64,000 nt of DNA from Aquamicrobium aerolatum DSM 21857 (GCF_900113935.1 NZ_FORF01000015.1:39114-103113); one strand, 5' to 3'; positions 9,793-19,166 are shown, counted from the first letter of the stretch. Numbers and translations: made by a program. The notes: generated by a model not told the origin, from the sequence alone.

Positions 9793-12354
9793 ATGGCAGA
9801 ATTTCCGCAGCGGGCGAGGGTGGTGGTCATTGGCCTCGGCGGCATCGTCGGCGCGTCGGTGGCGCATCACCTGATCGAGCGCGGCTGGGACGACATTGTC
9901 GGCATCGACAAGTCGGCAATCCCCACCGACATCGGTTCGACCGCCCATGCGTCGGATTTCTGTTACACCACCAGCCACGATCTGCTGTCGGTCTATACCA
10001 CCCAATATTCGATCGATTTCTTTGAAAAGATGGGTCATTACGCCCGCGTCGGCGGCCTCGAAGTCGCGCGCACCGGCGACCATGCCTGGATGGAGGAGAT
10101 CAAGCGCAAGCTGATGTCCGCGCGCGCCTTCGGGACCAATGCCCGCTACGTCTCGCCGGCCGAAATCAAGGCGCTGTTCCCGCTGATTGAGGAAGACCAG
10201 GTGATGGGCGGCATGTTCGACCCCGACGCCGGGCTCGTCGTGCCGCGCTCGCAAACCGTCGCTGGCAAGCTCGTTGACGCTGCCGAGAAGACCGGCAAGC
10301 TCACCGCCTTCGCCAACACCCCGGCGCAGTCGCTGCTGGTCGAAGATGGCCGCATTGCCGGCGTCGTCACCCATCGCGGCACCATCCGCGCTGATCACGT
10401 CGTCGTCTGCACCGGCCTGTGGGGGCGGCTGATCGCCGAGATGGTCGGCGAGGACCTGCCGGTGATGCCGGTCGACCACCCGTTGACCTTCTTCGGTCCG
10501 TTCAACGCCTTTGAAGGCACCGGCAAGGAGATCGGCTATCCGCTTTTGCGCGATCAGGGCAATTCCGCCTATATGCGCGATACCGGCGACCCCAAATCCA
10601 CCGAGGGCGGCCAGCTCGAATGGGGCTATTACGAGACTGACAATCCCCGTCTCGTCCATCCGCGCGACCTGCTCGAAAAGCACGAGGCGCGGCTGTCGCC
10701 CTCGCAGCGCGACCTCGACATGGAGCAGATCCTTGAACCGCTGGAGCGCGCCATCGAGCTGACGCCGATCCTCGGCGAGATCGGCTACAACGAAAGCCAT
10801 TCCTTCAACGGTCTGTTGCAGGCGTCGGCCGCCGGCGGCGCGTCCTGCGGCGAAAGCCAGAAGGTGCGCGGCCTGTGGTATTGCGTCGGCATCTGGGTCA
10901 AGGATGGCCCCGGCTACGGCAAGCTCATCGCCGACTGGATGACCGACGGGCGCACCGAAGTCGACCATAACGGCATCGACTATGCCCGTTTCTATCCGCA
11001 TCAATTGCAGGAAGATTTCATCGAAAATCGCGGCGGCGAGGCGGCGCGCAAAATCTACTACCCGGCGATCCACCCGCGCGAACCCTATGCGACCAGCCGC
11101 AACATCAAGCGTTCGCCGTTCTACGATCGCGAGGTCGAGTTGGGCGGCTACTTCATGGAACTCGGCGGCTGGGAGCGCGCCCACGGCTATGCCGCCAACG
11201 AGCATCTGCTTGAAAAATACGCCGACCGCGTCCCGGTGCGCGAAAACGAATGGGACAGCCGCCATTTCTGGCGCGTCTCCAACGCTGAACATCTGGCGAT
11301 GAGCGAGGATTGCGGCATCGTCAATCTGTCGCATTTCTTCATCTTCGATGTCGAAGGCCCCGACCACGTCGCGCTGATGGAATGGCTGTGTGCGGCCAAA
11401 ATCGGCGGCGACGCCAATATCGGCAAGGGCATCTACACCCACTTCCTCGACCAGGAAGGCATGGTGCGCGCCGATCTGACCGTCATCCGCATGGCAGACC
11501 GCTGTCGCATCATCGACGGCGCCGACGCCGGGCCGCGCGATTTCCACTATGTCCGCCGCGTCGCGCAGGACAAGGGCTTTGACGTCACCGTCACCGATGT
11601 GTCGGAGCAAAACGTCACCATCGGCATCTGGGGACCCAACGCCCGCGCCACGCTGAAAAAGGTCGTCGCCGACCCCGCCGCGCTTGAGCCGGACAACTTC
11701 CCCTTCGCCGCGATCCGCCCGATCGAGATTGCCGGCAAAATGGTCACTGCCTTCCGCATTTCCTATGTCGGCGAGCAGGGCTGGGAACTGCATATGGCCT
11801 ATGATGACGGCCTTGCCGTCTGGGATGCGTTGCGCAGCACCGGCGTGATGGCGTTCGGCGTCGAGACCTACGCCAATTCGCGCCGCATGGAAAAAAGCCT
11901 GCGCCTGCAAAACGCCGACCTGCTCACCCAGTACAATCTGCTCGAAGCCGATCTGGCGCGCCCCAAGGTCAAGGACGCCGATTTCCGCGGCAAGCAGCAA
12001 CACCTCGCCTACCGCGCCCGCGAACACCAACCGGCGATGCTGTGCACGCTCGTCCTCACCGACACCACGGACGCAAACGGCGTGGTGCGCTACCCTGTCG
12101 GCATCATGCCGGTGATCGACCCCGCCACCGGTGCGGTTCTGGTCGACGAACTCGGCCGCCGCTCCTACACCACCTCGGTCGCCTACGGCCCGACGCTCGG
12201 CAAAAACATCGCGCTCGCCTACATTCCGTGGAGCCATTGCCAGCCGGGCCGGGTGCTGTCGGTCGACTATTTCGGCGAAACCTTCCCCGCCGAAATCGCC
12301 GCCGTTGGCTACCAACCGCTCTATGACCCGGAGAACACGAAGCCGCGCAGCTGA
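9793..12354 (+). CDS. Dimethylglycine/sarcosine dehydrogenase-like flavoprotein with GcvT domain
   Basis: A protein of 853 residues built like dimethylglycine or sarcosine dehydrogenase: an N-terminal FAD-dependent DAO domain (VVVIGLGGIVGAS at 10-22; STAHASDF, whose His52 is at the place of the covalent FAD histidine), a middle FAO_M-like region, and a C-terminal aminomethyltransferase (GcvT) half from about 440 that would hold tetrahydrofolate and trap the removed one-carbon unit as methylene-THF. GGAGGAGG lies eight bases before ATG 9793. The regulator gene converges on its end, and the TGTCGC repeats lie upstream. Its substrate is inferred from context: an N-methylated glycine formed by the methyltransferase system. 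Confidence 0.8.
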   Translation: MAEFPQRARVVVIGLGGIVGASVAHHLIERGWDDIVGIDKSAIPTDIGSTAHASDFCYTTSHDLLSVYTTQYSIDFFEKMGHYARVGGLEVARTGDHAWMEEIKRKLMSARAFGTNARYVSPAEIKALFPLIEEDQVMGGMFDPDAGLVVPRSQTVAGKLVDAAEKTGKLTAFANTPAQSLLVEDGRIAGVVTHRGTIRADHVVVCTGLWGRLIAEMVGEDLPVMPVDHPLTFFGPFNAFEGTGKEIGYPLLRDQGNSAYMRDTGDPKSTEGGQLEWGYYETDNPRLVHPRDLLEKHEARLSPSQRDLDMEQILEPLERAIELTPILGEIGYNESHSFNGLLQASAAGGASCGESQKVRGLWYCVGIWVKDGPGYGKLIADWMTDGRTEVDHNGIDYARFYPHQLQEDFIENRGGEAARKIYYPAIHPREPYATSRNIKRSPFYDREVELGGYFMELGGWERAHGYAANEHLLEKYADRVPVRENEWDSRHFWRVSNAEHLAMSEDCGIVNLSHFFIFDVEGPDHVALMEWLCAAKIGGDANIGKGIYTHFLDQEGMVRADLTVIRMADRCRIIDGADAGPRDFHYVRRVAQDKGFDVTVTDVSEQNVTIGIWGPNARATLKKVVADPAALEPDNFPFAAIRPIEIAGKMVTAFRISYVGEQGWELHMAYDDGLAVWDALRSTGVMAFGVETYANSRRMEKSLRLQNADLLTQYNLLEADLARPKVKDADFRGKQQHLAYRAREHQPAMLCTLVLTDTTDANGVVRYPVGIMPVIDPATGAVLVDELGRRSYTTSVAYGPTLGKNIALAYIPWSHCQPGRVLSVDYFGETFPAEIAAVGYQPLYDPENTKPRS

Positions 12355-12396
12355 AGTTTTCCACATTGCGTAGAATCGAGGGGAAGCGGAAAAGTT

Positions 12397-13389
12397 CTAT
12401 GCTGCCAGCTTTCGATCGGCACGTTCCTGCTGCGGTGAGCGGGCGTAGAGTTCGCGGTAGCATTTCGAAAAATGCGAAGCGGAAACAAAACCGCATGCAA
12501 CCGCTACTTCGACTACTGGCAATGTCGACTGAATCAGAAGATGCCGCGCGCGATCCAGCCGGATTTCCAGATAGTAGCGTGCAGGCGAGCGACCCATTTC
12601 CTGGCGGAACAGCCGCTCAATCTGCCGTCGCGAAAGCCCCACGTGGTCGGCAATTTCGATCAACGAAAGGGGCTCTGCAAGGTGAGCCTCCATCAGTTCG
12701 ATAATGGTCAGGATTTTCGAATTCTGCACGCCAAGCCGTGCGCGCAGAGGCAGGCGCTGTCTGTCGGTTGGGCTGCGTACGCGGTCGGTCAGTACCTGTT
12801 CACATACGCGATTGACCAGGTTGTCGTCGAAATCATCGCCAATCAGCTTCAGCATCATGTCAAGAGCTGCCGTGCCGCCGGCGCAGGTGTAGATGTTGCC
12901 ATCAACCTCAAAAAGATCGGCGTAGACGTTAGCTTTTGGAAAAGTTTCCGAAAAACCTGGGAGGTTCTCCCAGTGAATGGCGCATCTTCTGCCGGATAGC
13001 AGTCCTGCCTGAGCCAGCACATGCGCCCCTGTGCACAGGCCGCCTATCGCAACGCCGCGATTATACTCTTCGCGCAGCCAGGCAAACACGGTGCGTTGGC
13101 TGTATTTCTCGACGTTTAAACCAGAGCAGACGATCACCATGGATGGGCGGTCTTGCCCAGCCATCTTGCGCCGCTCCTCTTCGAGTGACGTGTTGGCGGC
13201 GCATTCGACCCGATTTGAGGCATATACCGGCTTCCCGTCCACGCTTGCGATACGCCAATGATAGGCCTCGTAGCCGAGCATCCGGTTTGCCGCGCGCAAC
13301 GGTTCGAGCGCGGTCGCGAACGCAATCATGGTGAAGTCGGGTATCAGGAAGAAAACGATCGAGCGTTTGACGTTCTTGGATGGGGTCAC
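12397..13389 (-). CDS. GlxA-family AraC regulator, GbdR-like
   Basis: Transcription regulator of 330 residues with an N-terminal DJ-1/PfpI-like ligand domain (about 10-190, with VIVCSGLNVEKY) and a C-terminal AraC-type double helix-turn-helix (about 225-320; SLIEIADHVGLSRRQIERLFRQ and VVEVAVACGFVSASHFSKCY). This architecture is that of GbdR, CdhR and related sensors of glycine betaine, dimethylglycine or carnitine. It starts at GTG 13389 behind GGGAGG. Lying tail to tail with the flavoprotein and within 8 kb of the methyltransferase genes, it is the likely activator of the cluster. The exact ligand is not visible in the sequence. Confidence 0.85.
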   Translation of the reverse strand: MTPSKNVKRSIVFFLIPDFTMIAFATALEPLRAANRMLGYEAYHWRIASVDGKPVYASNRVECAANTSLEEERRKMAGQDRPSMVIVCSGLNVEKYSQRTVFAWLREEYNRGVAIGGLCTGAHVLAQAGLLSGRRCAIHWENLPGFSETFPKANVYADLFEVDGNIYTCAGGTAALDMMLKLIGDDFDDNLVNRVCEQVLTDRVRSPTDRQRLPLRARLGVQNSKILTIIELMEAHLAEPLSLIEIADHVGLSRRQIERLFRQEMGRSPARYYLEIRLDRARHLLIQSTLPVVEVAVACGFVSASHFSKCYRELYARSPQQERADRKLAA

Positions 13390-13510
13390 TTGTGCCTCCC
13401 AGCGGTAAAGCGGCCCGCAGACAGGTCATGTCGCGATCAGCAAAGCGTCATCCGAAATATGATGGACTGTCAATGGCCTGGCCCATCTTCAAGAGACAAA
13501 TATTTTAGTG

Positions 13511-13526
13511 CGAATGAATTCATTCG
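13511..13526. promoter_or_regulatory. Perfect 16-bp palindrome
   Basis: CGAATGAA/TTCATTCG is a perfect, spacerless palindrome about 120 bases before the GbdR-like regulator start and 37 bases after the stop of the DUF1127 gene. Its form resembles TetR-family operators. No TetR gene is in the window, so its regulator would be elsewhere. Confidence 0.35.
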
Positions 13527-13562
13527 TATCAACAACACTGTCAGGCGCCCGATCAGCCCGGC

Positions 13563-13736
13563 TCAATATTCGTTTCTTGAATGAGCGTCTTGCTCTACCC
13601 GCTCGAGAGCTTCCATCCAGCCAATATCCTTCTGGATTTCAACCGGCAAGGAGCGGAGCGTTACATAGTTGTAGTAGCGCCGGCGCCGGGCTCGGTAGTC
13701 CGAAGTAAGGTTCGCTAGTGCCTGAAAGATAGACAT
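13563..13736 (-). CDS. DUF1127-like small protein
   Basis: A short basic protein of 57 residues with an arginine-rich segment (YRARRRRYYNY) followed by LRSLPVEIQKDIGW, the core of the DUF1127 family. Members are often small RNA-binding or stress-related proteins in alphaproteobacteria. ATG 13736 has GGAG at good spacing; ATG 13748 would add four residues. It is divergent from a LysR regulator, an arrangement that suggests control by that protein. Confidence 0.65.
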   Translation of the reverse strand: MSIFQALANLTSDYRARRRRYYNYVTLRSLPVEIQKDIGWMEALERVEQDAHSRNEY

Positions 13737-13843
13737 AGCCGACTCCATTTCCGGGGAGGAAAGATGCTGTTCAATGCATCTTGTCTGACTTGACTATGGG
13801 GAAATGAGGGTATTCAATCAAACGAAATCAAGTGATCCTTTTG

Positions 13844-13858
13844 TTCAAGAATATTGAA
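13844..13858. promoter_or_regulatory. LysR-type box between DUF1127 gene and lysR
   Basis: TTCAA-N5-TTGAA contains a T-N11-A core (13845-13857), the usual LysR recognition shape, 12 bases before the LysR start. A related ATTCAAT lies at 13812. It could serve autoregulation of lysR and control of the divergent DUF1127 gene. Position and symmetry are the only evidence. Confidence 0.4.
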
Positions 13859-13870
13859 TCGTAGCGCACC

Positions 13871-14767
13871 ATGAACGCCCCCTTGCATCACCCATTGCCG
13901 CTGCTGGATTTGGAAGTGCTGCGCACTTTCGTTGCAATTGCGGAAACCGGAAGTTTTACGACCGCGGCAAATGCGGTGTTCAGAACGCCGTCCGCAGTTT
14001 CCATGCAGATCAAGAAGCTTGAGGAGATTCTCGGTGTATCCGTTTTCTGGCGTGATGCGCGATCGGTTACTCTGACGCCGGACGGCGAAATCCTGCTGGG
14101 TTACGCGAGGCGTCTTCTCGCGCTCAACCGCGAGGCAGTAGCCAAGTTCGTGCTGCCGGACATTTCAGGTGTAGTGCGGCTTGGGTCGCCTGATGACTTT
14201 GGCGAGCGTGTTTTGCCCAATGTTCTCAAGCGGTTCGCGCGTTCTCATCCATGCATCGCCGTGGATGTAACCATTGATATGTCCGCCAACCTGCACAAGC
14301 GCATGAATGAACGTTCGCTTGATATTGTGCTGGTCACTGCGTGTCGCAATATTCCGGTCGGTGCTGAAGTCGTATTGACCGAGCCAATCGTATGGGCTGG
14401 GGCACGCGGTGGCAGCGCTCATCTACGCGCGCCTTTGCCTGTCTCGCTGTGGGAGGAGGGCTGCGTATGGCGTGCCGATGCTTTGGAGGCGCTTGGACGC
14501 GCTGAGCGTGAATACCGGGTTGCCTATATGAGTGCACATACAGCCGGTCAGCGTGCCGCGATCCTTGCCGATCTCGCAGTCGCGCCTTTGCCCAAGTCCT
14601 TTATTGGCGATGAGATCGTTGCTCTAGGACCAGAAGAAGGGCTGCCGCCGCTTTCGCGATACAATCTAGCGATGATCATCGCACCAGACGCATCTGCACC
14701 AGTCCTTGCCGCGGCTGATCACATTCGGGCGACCTTTGACTCTTTTCGCGAAACCGGAAAGTTTTAG
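13871..14767 (+). CDS. LysR-family transcriptional regulator
   Basis: A regulator of 298 residues with an N-terminal winged helix (LDLEVLRTFVAIAETGSFTTAAN at 13-35, then SAVSMQIKKLEEILG) and a C-terminal effector-binding domain starting near 100 (GVVRLGSPDDFGERVLPNVL). The N-terminal helix region resembles LrhA-like LysR members. It is divergent from a DUF1127 gene, with a T-N11-A box between them. The effector is unknown. The esterase gene behind it converges after 16 bases. Confidence 0.88.
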   Translation: MNAPLHHPLPLLDLEVLRTFVAIAETGSFTTAANAVFRTPSAVSMQIKKLEEILGVSVFWRDARSVTLTPDGEILLGYARRLLALNREAVAKFVLPDISGVVRLGSPDDFGERVLPNVLKRFARSHPCIAVDVTIDMSANLHKRMNERSLDIVLVTACRNIPVGAEVVLTEPIVWAGARGGSAHLRAPLPVSLWEEGCVWRADALEALGRAEREYRVAYMSAHTAGQRAAILADLAVAPLPKSFIGDEIVALGPEEGLPPLSRYNLAMIIAPDASAPVLAAADHIRATFDSFRETGKF

Positions 14768-14783
14768 CACGTCGCCGCCGCGT

Positions 14784-15668
14784 CTACCCGGCCAGAAACG
14801 CCACCATTCTGTCGCGTGCCGCGCGCGCTTCGGGGATGGGGAGCAGGGGCCAGACGTGGATCATTCCATCGCCTGTCACCAGTTCGACTTGCGCGCCGGC
14901 CTTCGTCGCCTTTTGCGCGAACACTTCCGTGTCGGGATAGAGCAAATCGCGGGTGCCGGAGAACACCAGCGTTGGCGGCAGTGCGGTGAGGTCACCATAG
15001 GCGGGGCTGATGCGCCAGTCGGAAAACTCGAGGCCGCCGGCATAAATCCGCACGGATTCGCGCCCGCCGTCGACGTCGAGCCACGGGTCTCGCTTGGCGG
15101 CTTCCAGTGTTGCTGGGTTCTTCAGCGTCATGTCGACGCTCGGCGACAGCAGCGCCAATCGGCTGGGAAGCTTCCAACCTTCCTCGGCGGCCATCAGCGT
15201 CAGAACCAGCGCCATGTTGCCGCCGGCGGAATCGCCGGCCAGAACCACCTCTCGCTCGTCTGCCATAACGTCCTGATAGACAGCGCGCGCCATGCCGTAG
15301 ATCACGTCGAACTGGTGTTCCGGAGCCAGCGGATAGATTGGCACCGTTACCTGCGCGTCGAGGCGTTCGGCCAGTTCCGCGACAAGGTTCCAGTGAAACG
15401 GCGTCATTTCGAAGCAATAGGCCCCGCCATGCAGATACAGCACCCGCCGCGTCGCGCCGCCTGATTTCGGCCACGCCTCATAGACGGGAAATGCCTGCAC
15501 CGCCCGTGTCTCGATTACCAGACGCTGCGCAATTTTTGCCGGCGGGCAATGGTCCTGTTTCGGTCGCGATTTGGCGATCCACGCGTGCAGCCCGTCGGCA
15601 CTGCGAAACGCCTTCTTGCGGGTGTTCTTCAGGATGAAGGCAAACAGATGGGCTTTCAGGCTCGGCAT
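14784..15668 (-). CDS. Alpha/beta hydrolase, HSL-like esterase
   Basis: A 294-residue hydrolase of the hormone-sensitive-lipase group (alpha/beta hydrolase fold-3). The oxyanion-hole motif HGGAY (about 100-104), the nucleophile elbow GDSAGGN (about 148-154), the acid in SGTRDLLYPD and the histidine in IHVWPL complete the triad. It would cleave short acyl esters in the cytoplasm; the true substrate is unknown. It starts 50 bases upstream of the activator gene's end on the same strand, so it may be a separate unit. Confidence 0.85.
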   Translation of the reverse strand: MPSLKAHLFAFILKNTRKKAFRSADGLHAWIAKSRPKQDHCPPAKIAQRLVIETRAVQAFPVYEAWPKSGGATRRVLYLHGGAYCFEMTPFHWNLVAELAERLDAQVTVPIYPLAPEHQFDVIYGMARAVYQDVMADEREVVLAGDSAGGNMALVLTLMAAEEGWKLPSRLALLSPSVDMTLKNPATLEAAKRDPWLDVDGGRESVRIYAGGLEFSDWRISPAYGDLTALPPTLVFSGTRDLLYPDTEVFAQKATKAGAQVELVTGDGMIHVWPLLPIPEARAARDRMVAFLAG

Positions 15669-15717
15669 GGGATCCCCCGCAATCGTGCCGAAACTGAAAC
15701 CTGTTCACCGCATCGCG

Positions 15718-17778
15718 TCAAGTGCGGCTGCGCCGTGCCGCGCGATCCTCGCGCGAGCGGCGGCGCTGGGCGGCGCTGTCTGTCCCGTCGCCGGCATCCT
15801 GCTCGATCTGGCGCGGCGGCAGCGTCACCTGCTGCGCCAGAAACGGGAACGGATCGACCTTGTTGGGCAGCGCCATCGCATTGATGAAGATTCTCTGGAA
15901 ATTCGGCTCCAGCGCGGTCTCGATCTTTTCGATGTGGGTGACCGTGTCCTCGATCTCGCGACGATGGTCGCGGTTGAGCAGCGCCATCAGCGCGCCGTGC
16001 CCAGCGGCATTGCCGACCGCCTTGACCTTGTCGAGGTCGCAATCGGGGATCAGCCCCAGCACCATCGCATAGGTCGGGTCGATGAAGGTGCCGAACGCGC
16101 CGGCCAGGCTGATCCGGTCGACATGGTCGATGCCGAGCTTTTCCATCAACAGCTTGATCCCGGCATAAAGCGCCGCCTTGCCGAGCTGGATCGCGCGTAC
16201 GTCGTTTTGCGTCACAGTGATGCGCGGCGTGCCGTCATGCAGCAGATACGACCAGGTGCGGCCGTTCTGCAGGATGCGCGGCGTCTTGTCGGCCAGCGCG
16301 CCGTCGATCACGCCGTCCTCGGAAATCACCCCCGACAAATACATTTCCGCGATCACTTCGATGATCGCCGAGCCGCAAATGCCGGTGACGCCCAATTGGG
16401 CTGAGGCTTCGGCAAAACCGTCCTCGTCCGACCATGTGTCGACGCCGATGATCTTGAAGCGCGGTTCCAGTGTGTCCTTGTCGATGCGCACGCGCTCGAT
16501 TGCGCCGGGCGCGGCGCGCTGGCCCGACGAGATTTCCGCGCCCTCGAAGGCCGGGCCGGTTGGCGACGACGCCGCCACCACCCGGTCGCGGTTGCCAAGC
16601 ACGATCTCGGCGTTGGTGCCGACATCGACCACCATCATCATCTCGTCCTGCCGGTGCGGTCCCTCGCACAACGCTGCCGCCGCCGAATCCGCGCCGACAT
16701 GTCCCGCGATGCACGGCAGCAGATAGACGCGCGCGCCCGCATTGGCGCTCAAGTCCAGCGTCGAAGCCGGCACATCGACCGCGCCGGACACTGCCAGCGC
16801 AAACGGTGCCTGTCCCAGCTCCGTCGGGTCGATGCCGAGGAACAGATGGTGCATGATCGGATTGCCGACAAACACCATGTCGAGAATGTCGTCGCGCGCC
16901 ACGTCGCCCTCGGCGCAGACTTTTCCAATCAGCTCGTTGGCGGCTTCGCGCACCGCCGTCGTCATCGCCTCCCGGCCGTTGGGGTTCATCATCACATAGG
17001 AGACGCGGCTCATCAGATCTTCGCCGAAGCGGATTTGCGGGTTTGACGCGCCCGACGAAGCCACGATCCGCCCCGACAACAGCGACACCAGATGCATCGC
17101 AATCGTCGTTGAACCAATATCGCAGGCGATGCCATAGGCTTCGTTGTGCAGCCCCGGCCACAGCGCGATGATCGTCGGCCGCGCGGTCGGTCCGTCGCGA
17201 TGGATCGCCGCCGTCACGCCCCATTCGCCCTTGCGGAGGATTTTTTGCACCTCGTGCAGCAGATGCGGCGCGACCTGCAGATCGTGATAGTGCCAGTCCT
17301 GTTCCAGCATCTTCTTGAGCCGGTCGAGATCGCCGAGCGGCTTGTGCATGTCGGGCTCGTCCAGCTCGACATAGCACAATTGCACCGCCGGATTGCGCTC
17401 GATCACCCGGTCGAGCGCCGCCTTGCGGACCACCTGCGCGTTGATGACGGTATCCTGCGGCACGTCGATGACGAGATCACCCTCGATGGTGCTCGAACAC
17501 GACAGCCGCCGCCCATCCGCCAGCCCGCGCACCCGCTCATAGCGCTCTTCCTTCGCGCCCCGGGCCGACAGATGGTCGTTGGCCGAGGTGATGCCGTGCT
17601 TTGCGAAATTTCCCTCCTGCACGATGACCTGGCACCGCCCGCAGGTCGCGCGCCCCCCGCAGACGCTCTCGACATAAACGCCCAACTCCCGCGCCGCATC
17701 CAGCACGACGGTCCCCTTGGCAAACCGCCCCCGTTTGCCCGACGGCATGAACAAAACAAGCGGATCGGTGGTGGCCAT
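15718..17778 (-). CDS. RamA-like corrinoid activation protein (ferredoxin plus ASKHA ATPase)
   Basis: A 686-residue protein with an N-terminal [2Fe-2S] ferredoxin domain (C40, C46, C49 and C94 in a C-x5-C-x2-C...C pattern) and a large ASKHA ATPase part (for example MMVVDVGTNAEIVLG and IDPTYAMVLGL). Proteins of this family use ATP to drive reduction of accidentally formed cob(II)alamin back to cob(I)alamin in corrinoid methyltransferase systems. The start at 17778 has AAGGA upstream and follows the methyltransferase stop by 13 bases, so both are probably cotranscribed. A distinctive arginine-rich tail ends the protein. Confidence 0.85.
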   Translation of the reverse strand: MATTDPLVLFMPSGKRGRFAKGTVVLDAARELGVYVESVCGGRATCGRCQVIVQEGNFAKHGITSANDHLSARGAKEERYERVRGLADGRRLSCSSTIEGDLVIDVPQDTVINAQVVRKAALDRVIERNPAVQLCYVELDEPDMHKPLGDLDRLKKMLEQDWHYHDLQVAPHLLHEVQKILRKGEWGVTAAIHRDGPTARPTIIALWPGLHNEAYGIACDIGSTTIAMHLVSLLSGRIVASSGASNPQIRFGEDLMSRVSYVMMNPNGREAMTTAVREAANELIGKVCAEGDVARDDILDMVFVGNPIMHHLFLGIDPTELGQAPFALAVSGAVDVPASTLDLSANAGARVYLLPCIAGHVGADSAAAALCEGPHRQDEMMMVVDVGTNAEIVLGNRDRVVAASSPTGPAFEGAEISSGQRAAPGAIERVRIDKDTLEPRFKIIGVDTWSDEDGFAEASAQLGVTGICGSAIIEVIAEMYLSGVISEDGVIDGALADKTPRILQNGRTWSYLLHDGTPRITVTQNDVRAIQLGKAALYAGIKLLMEKLGIDHVDRISLAGAFGTFIDPTYAMVLGLIPDCDLDKVKAVGNAAGHGALMALLNRDHRREIEDTVTHIEKIETALEPNFQRIFINAMALPNKVDPFPFLAQQVTLPPRQIEQDAGDGTDSAAQRRRSREDRAARRSRT

Positions 17779-17791
17779 CTGTCGTGCGTCC

Positions 17792-18742
17792 TTAAGCCTT
17801 CGCCATCCGTGCCTCGCGACCGCCACGCCGGCGGGTGGGGGCGGCGTCGTTGGCGACGGGGGCAGGGGCGGCGTGTTCGCCCGGCTTGAAATCCTTGTAG
17901 GTCTTGATCCATGTCGTGCAGTCGCGATCTGTTCCAGCCAGCACGTTGGCGCCGCGCACGGCTTCCATCTCCTGCGGGCGGCAGGGGTTCATGATCGCGC
18001 TGGTCATGCCGGCGCCGATCACCATCGGGATGAAGGCGGCGTTGATGCCGTGGCGATGCGGCAGGCCGAACGAGATGTTGGACAGCCCGCACGTGGTGTT
18101 GACCTTCAGCTCCTCGCGCAACCGGCGCAGCAGCGCGAACACTTGGCGGCCGGCATCGCCGAGCGCGCCGATCGGCATCACCAGCGGGTCGACCACCACG
18201 TCTTCCGGCTTGATGCCGTGATCCATTGCCCGCTCGACGATCTTTTTCGCCACCGCAAAGCGCACGTCCGGGTCCATCGAAATGCCGCTCTCATCGTTGG
18301 AGATCGCCACCACCGGCACGTCGTATTTCTTTACCAGCGGCAGGATCGCCTCGAGTTTCTCCTCTTCGCCGGTTACCGAATTGACCAGCGGCCGGCCCTT
18401 GGCGACGCGCAAGCCCGCCTCGATTGCCGCCGTCACCGACGAGTCGATCGATAGCGGTACGTCGACCAGGCTTTGGACGATTTCCAGCGTTTGCACCATC
18501 AGCCCCGGTTCTGTGGCGTTGGGGTCGACGGCGGTGACGCCGGCATTGACGTCGAGCATCGTCGCGCCCGCCAGCACCTGTTCGAGCGCGTCCTTGCGCA
18601 CAGTGTCGAAATTGCCGGCGATCATCTCGGCGGCGAGTTTCTTGCGCCCGGTCGGGTTGATGCGCTCGCCGATGACGCAAAATGGCTGGTCGAAGCCGAT
18701 GACGATTTCCCGGGTCGCGGAGGCGACAATGGTGCGGGTCAT
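17792..18742 (-). CDS. Methyltetrahydrofolate-corrinoid methyltransferase (MtgA/AcsE-like)
   Basis: A 316-residue pterin-binding TIM-barrel protein. Motifs are GERINPTGRKKLAAEM (24-39), MLDVNAG, PLSIDSS, NSVTGEE, VVVDPLVMPIGAL and CGLSNISFGLPHR, all typical of the MeTr/DHPS superfamily. It should transfer the methyl group between methyl-cobalamin on the corrinoid protein and tetrahydrofolate. ATG 18742 with GAGGA upstream is chosen over longer readings whose extra N-terminus is low-complexity. It sits between the PF13769-type gene and the RamA-like gene on one strand. Confidence 0.87.
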   Translation of the reverse strand: MTRTIVASATREIVIGFDQPFCVIGERINPTGRKKLAAEMIAGNFDTVRKDALEQVLAGATMLDVNAGVTAVDPNATEPGLMVQTLEIVQSLVDVPLSIDSSVTAAIEAGLRVAKGRPLVNSVTGEEEKLEAILPLVKKYDVPVVAISNDESGISMDPDVRFAVAKKIVERAMDHGIKPEDVVVDPLVMPIGALGDAGRQVFALLRRLREELKVNTTCGLSNISFGLPHRHGINAAFIPMVIGAGMTSAIMNPCRPQEMEAVRGANVLAGTDRDCTTWIKTYKDFKPGEHAAPAPVANDAAPTRRRGGREARMAKA

Positions 18743-18770
18743 GGAGATGTCCTCGTTGAAACGGTCGGGG

Positions 18771-19076
18771 TCAGGAATGGACGTGGTGGCCGCCGGCCTT
18801 GACCAGCGCCACAAGCGTGTCGCGGTCGAATTGCGCGTCGAGCGCGGCGGCGGCCTTGTCGGCTTCGGCTTCGAGATCGTCGGAGACGGGCACCGGCTCG
18901 GCCTTGCGCCATTCGGCCAGATAGGCGTCGGTGTCGCCCGCGCCGGTGCGCATCGCGCACATGTCGATGGCTTCGGTAAAGCGCAGCGGCAATTCGCGTT
19001 TGGCGTTCTGCCGGCCTTTCTTGACAATCACTTGCGCGGGAATATCCCGCCAGTAGACGACGATCAGATCTGCCAT
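18771..19076 (-). CDS. PF13769-type 'virulence factor' domain protein, function unknown
   Basis: A 101-residue acidic protein starting behind a strong AGGAAGG site. The opening MADLIVVYWRDIPAQVIVKKG and the RFTEAIDMCAMRTGAGDTDAYL segment match my memory of the small family named virulence factor, which in alphaproteobacteria travels with corrinoid methyltransferase genes. No catalytic motif is visible. It is the first gene of the likely operon with the methyl-THF methyltransferase and RamA-like protein, so a helper role in corrinoid methyl transfer is plausible but unproven. Confidence 0.65.
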   Translation of the reverse strand: MADLIVVYWRDIPAQVIVKKGRQNAKRELPLRFTEAIDMCAMRTGAGDTDAYLAEWRKAEPVPVSDDLEAEADKAAAALDAQFDRDTLVALVKAGGHHVHS

Positions 19077-19139
19077 CTGTTTCCTTCCTCACTCAGAAGA
19101 CAGGATTGCCGAAGGGCGGGCAGGCAAGCTGTTTGGCCC

Positions 19140-19166
19140 ACGACGCGCGCACCCTCAATTGCGACG
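19140..19166 (-). promoter_or_regulatory. Candidate GbdR-like operator E (CGTCGC repeat)
   Basis: On the minus strand, CGTCGC (19166-19161) is followed exactly 21 bases later by CGTCGT (19145-19140). The pair reads in the direction of the PF13769-type gene and lies 64-90 bases before its start. It matches the spacing and core of the repeats at 9697 and 20825, with one altered base in the second half. Confidence 0.35.

Noticed and set aside
9754..12366. 870-codon open frame on the minus strand
   Set aside because: It lies fully opposite the flavoprotein gene, whose motifs are clear, and its translation is a low-complexity Ala/Asp/His-rich shadow typical of GC-rich DNA.
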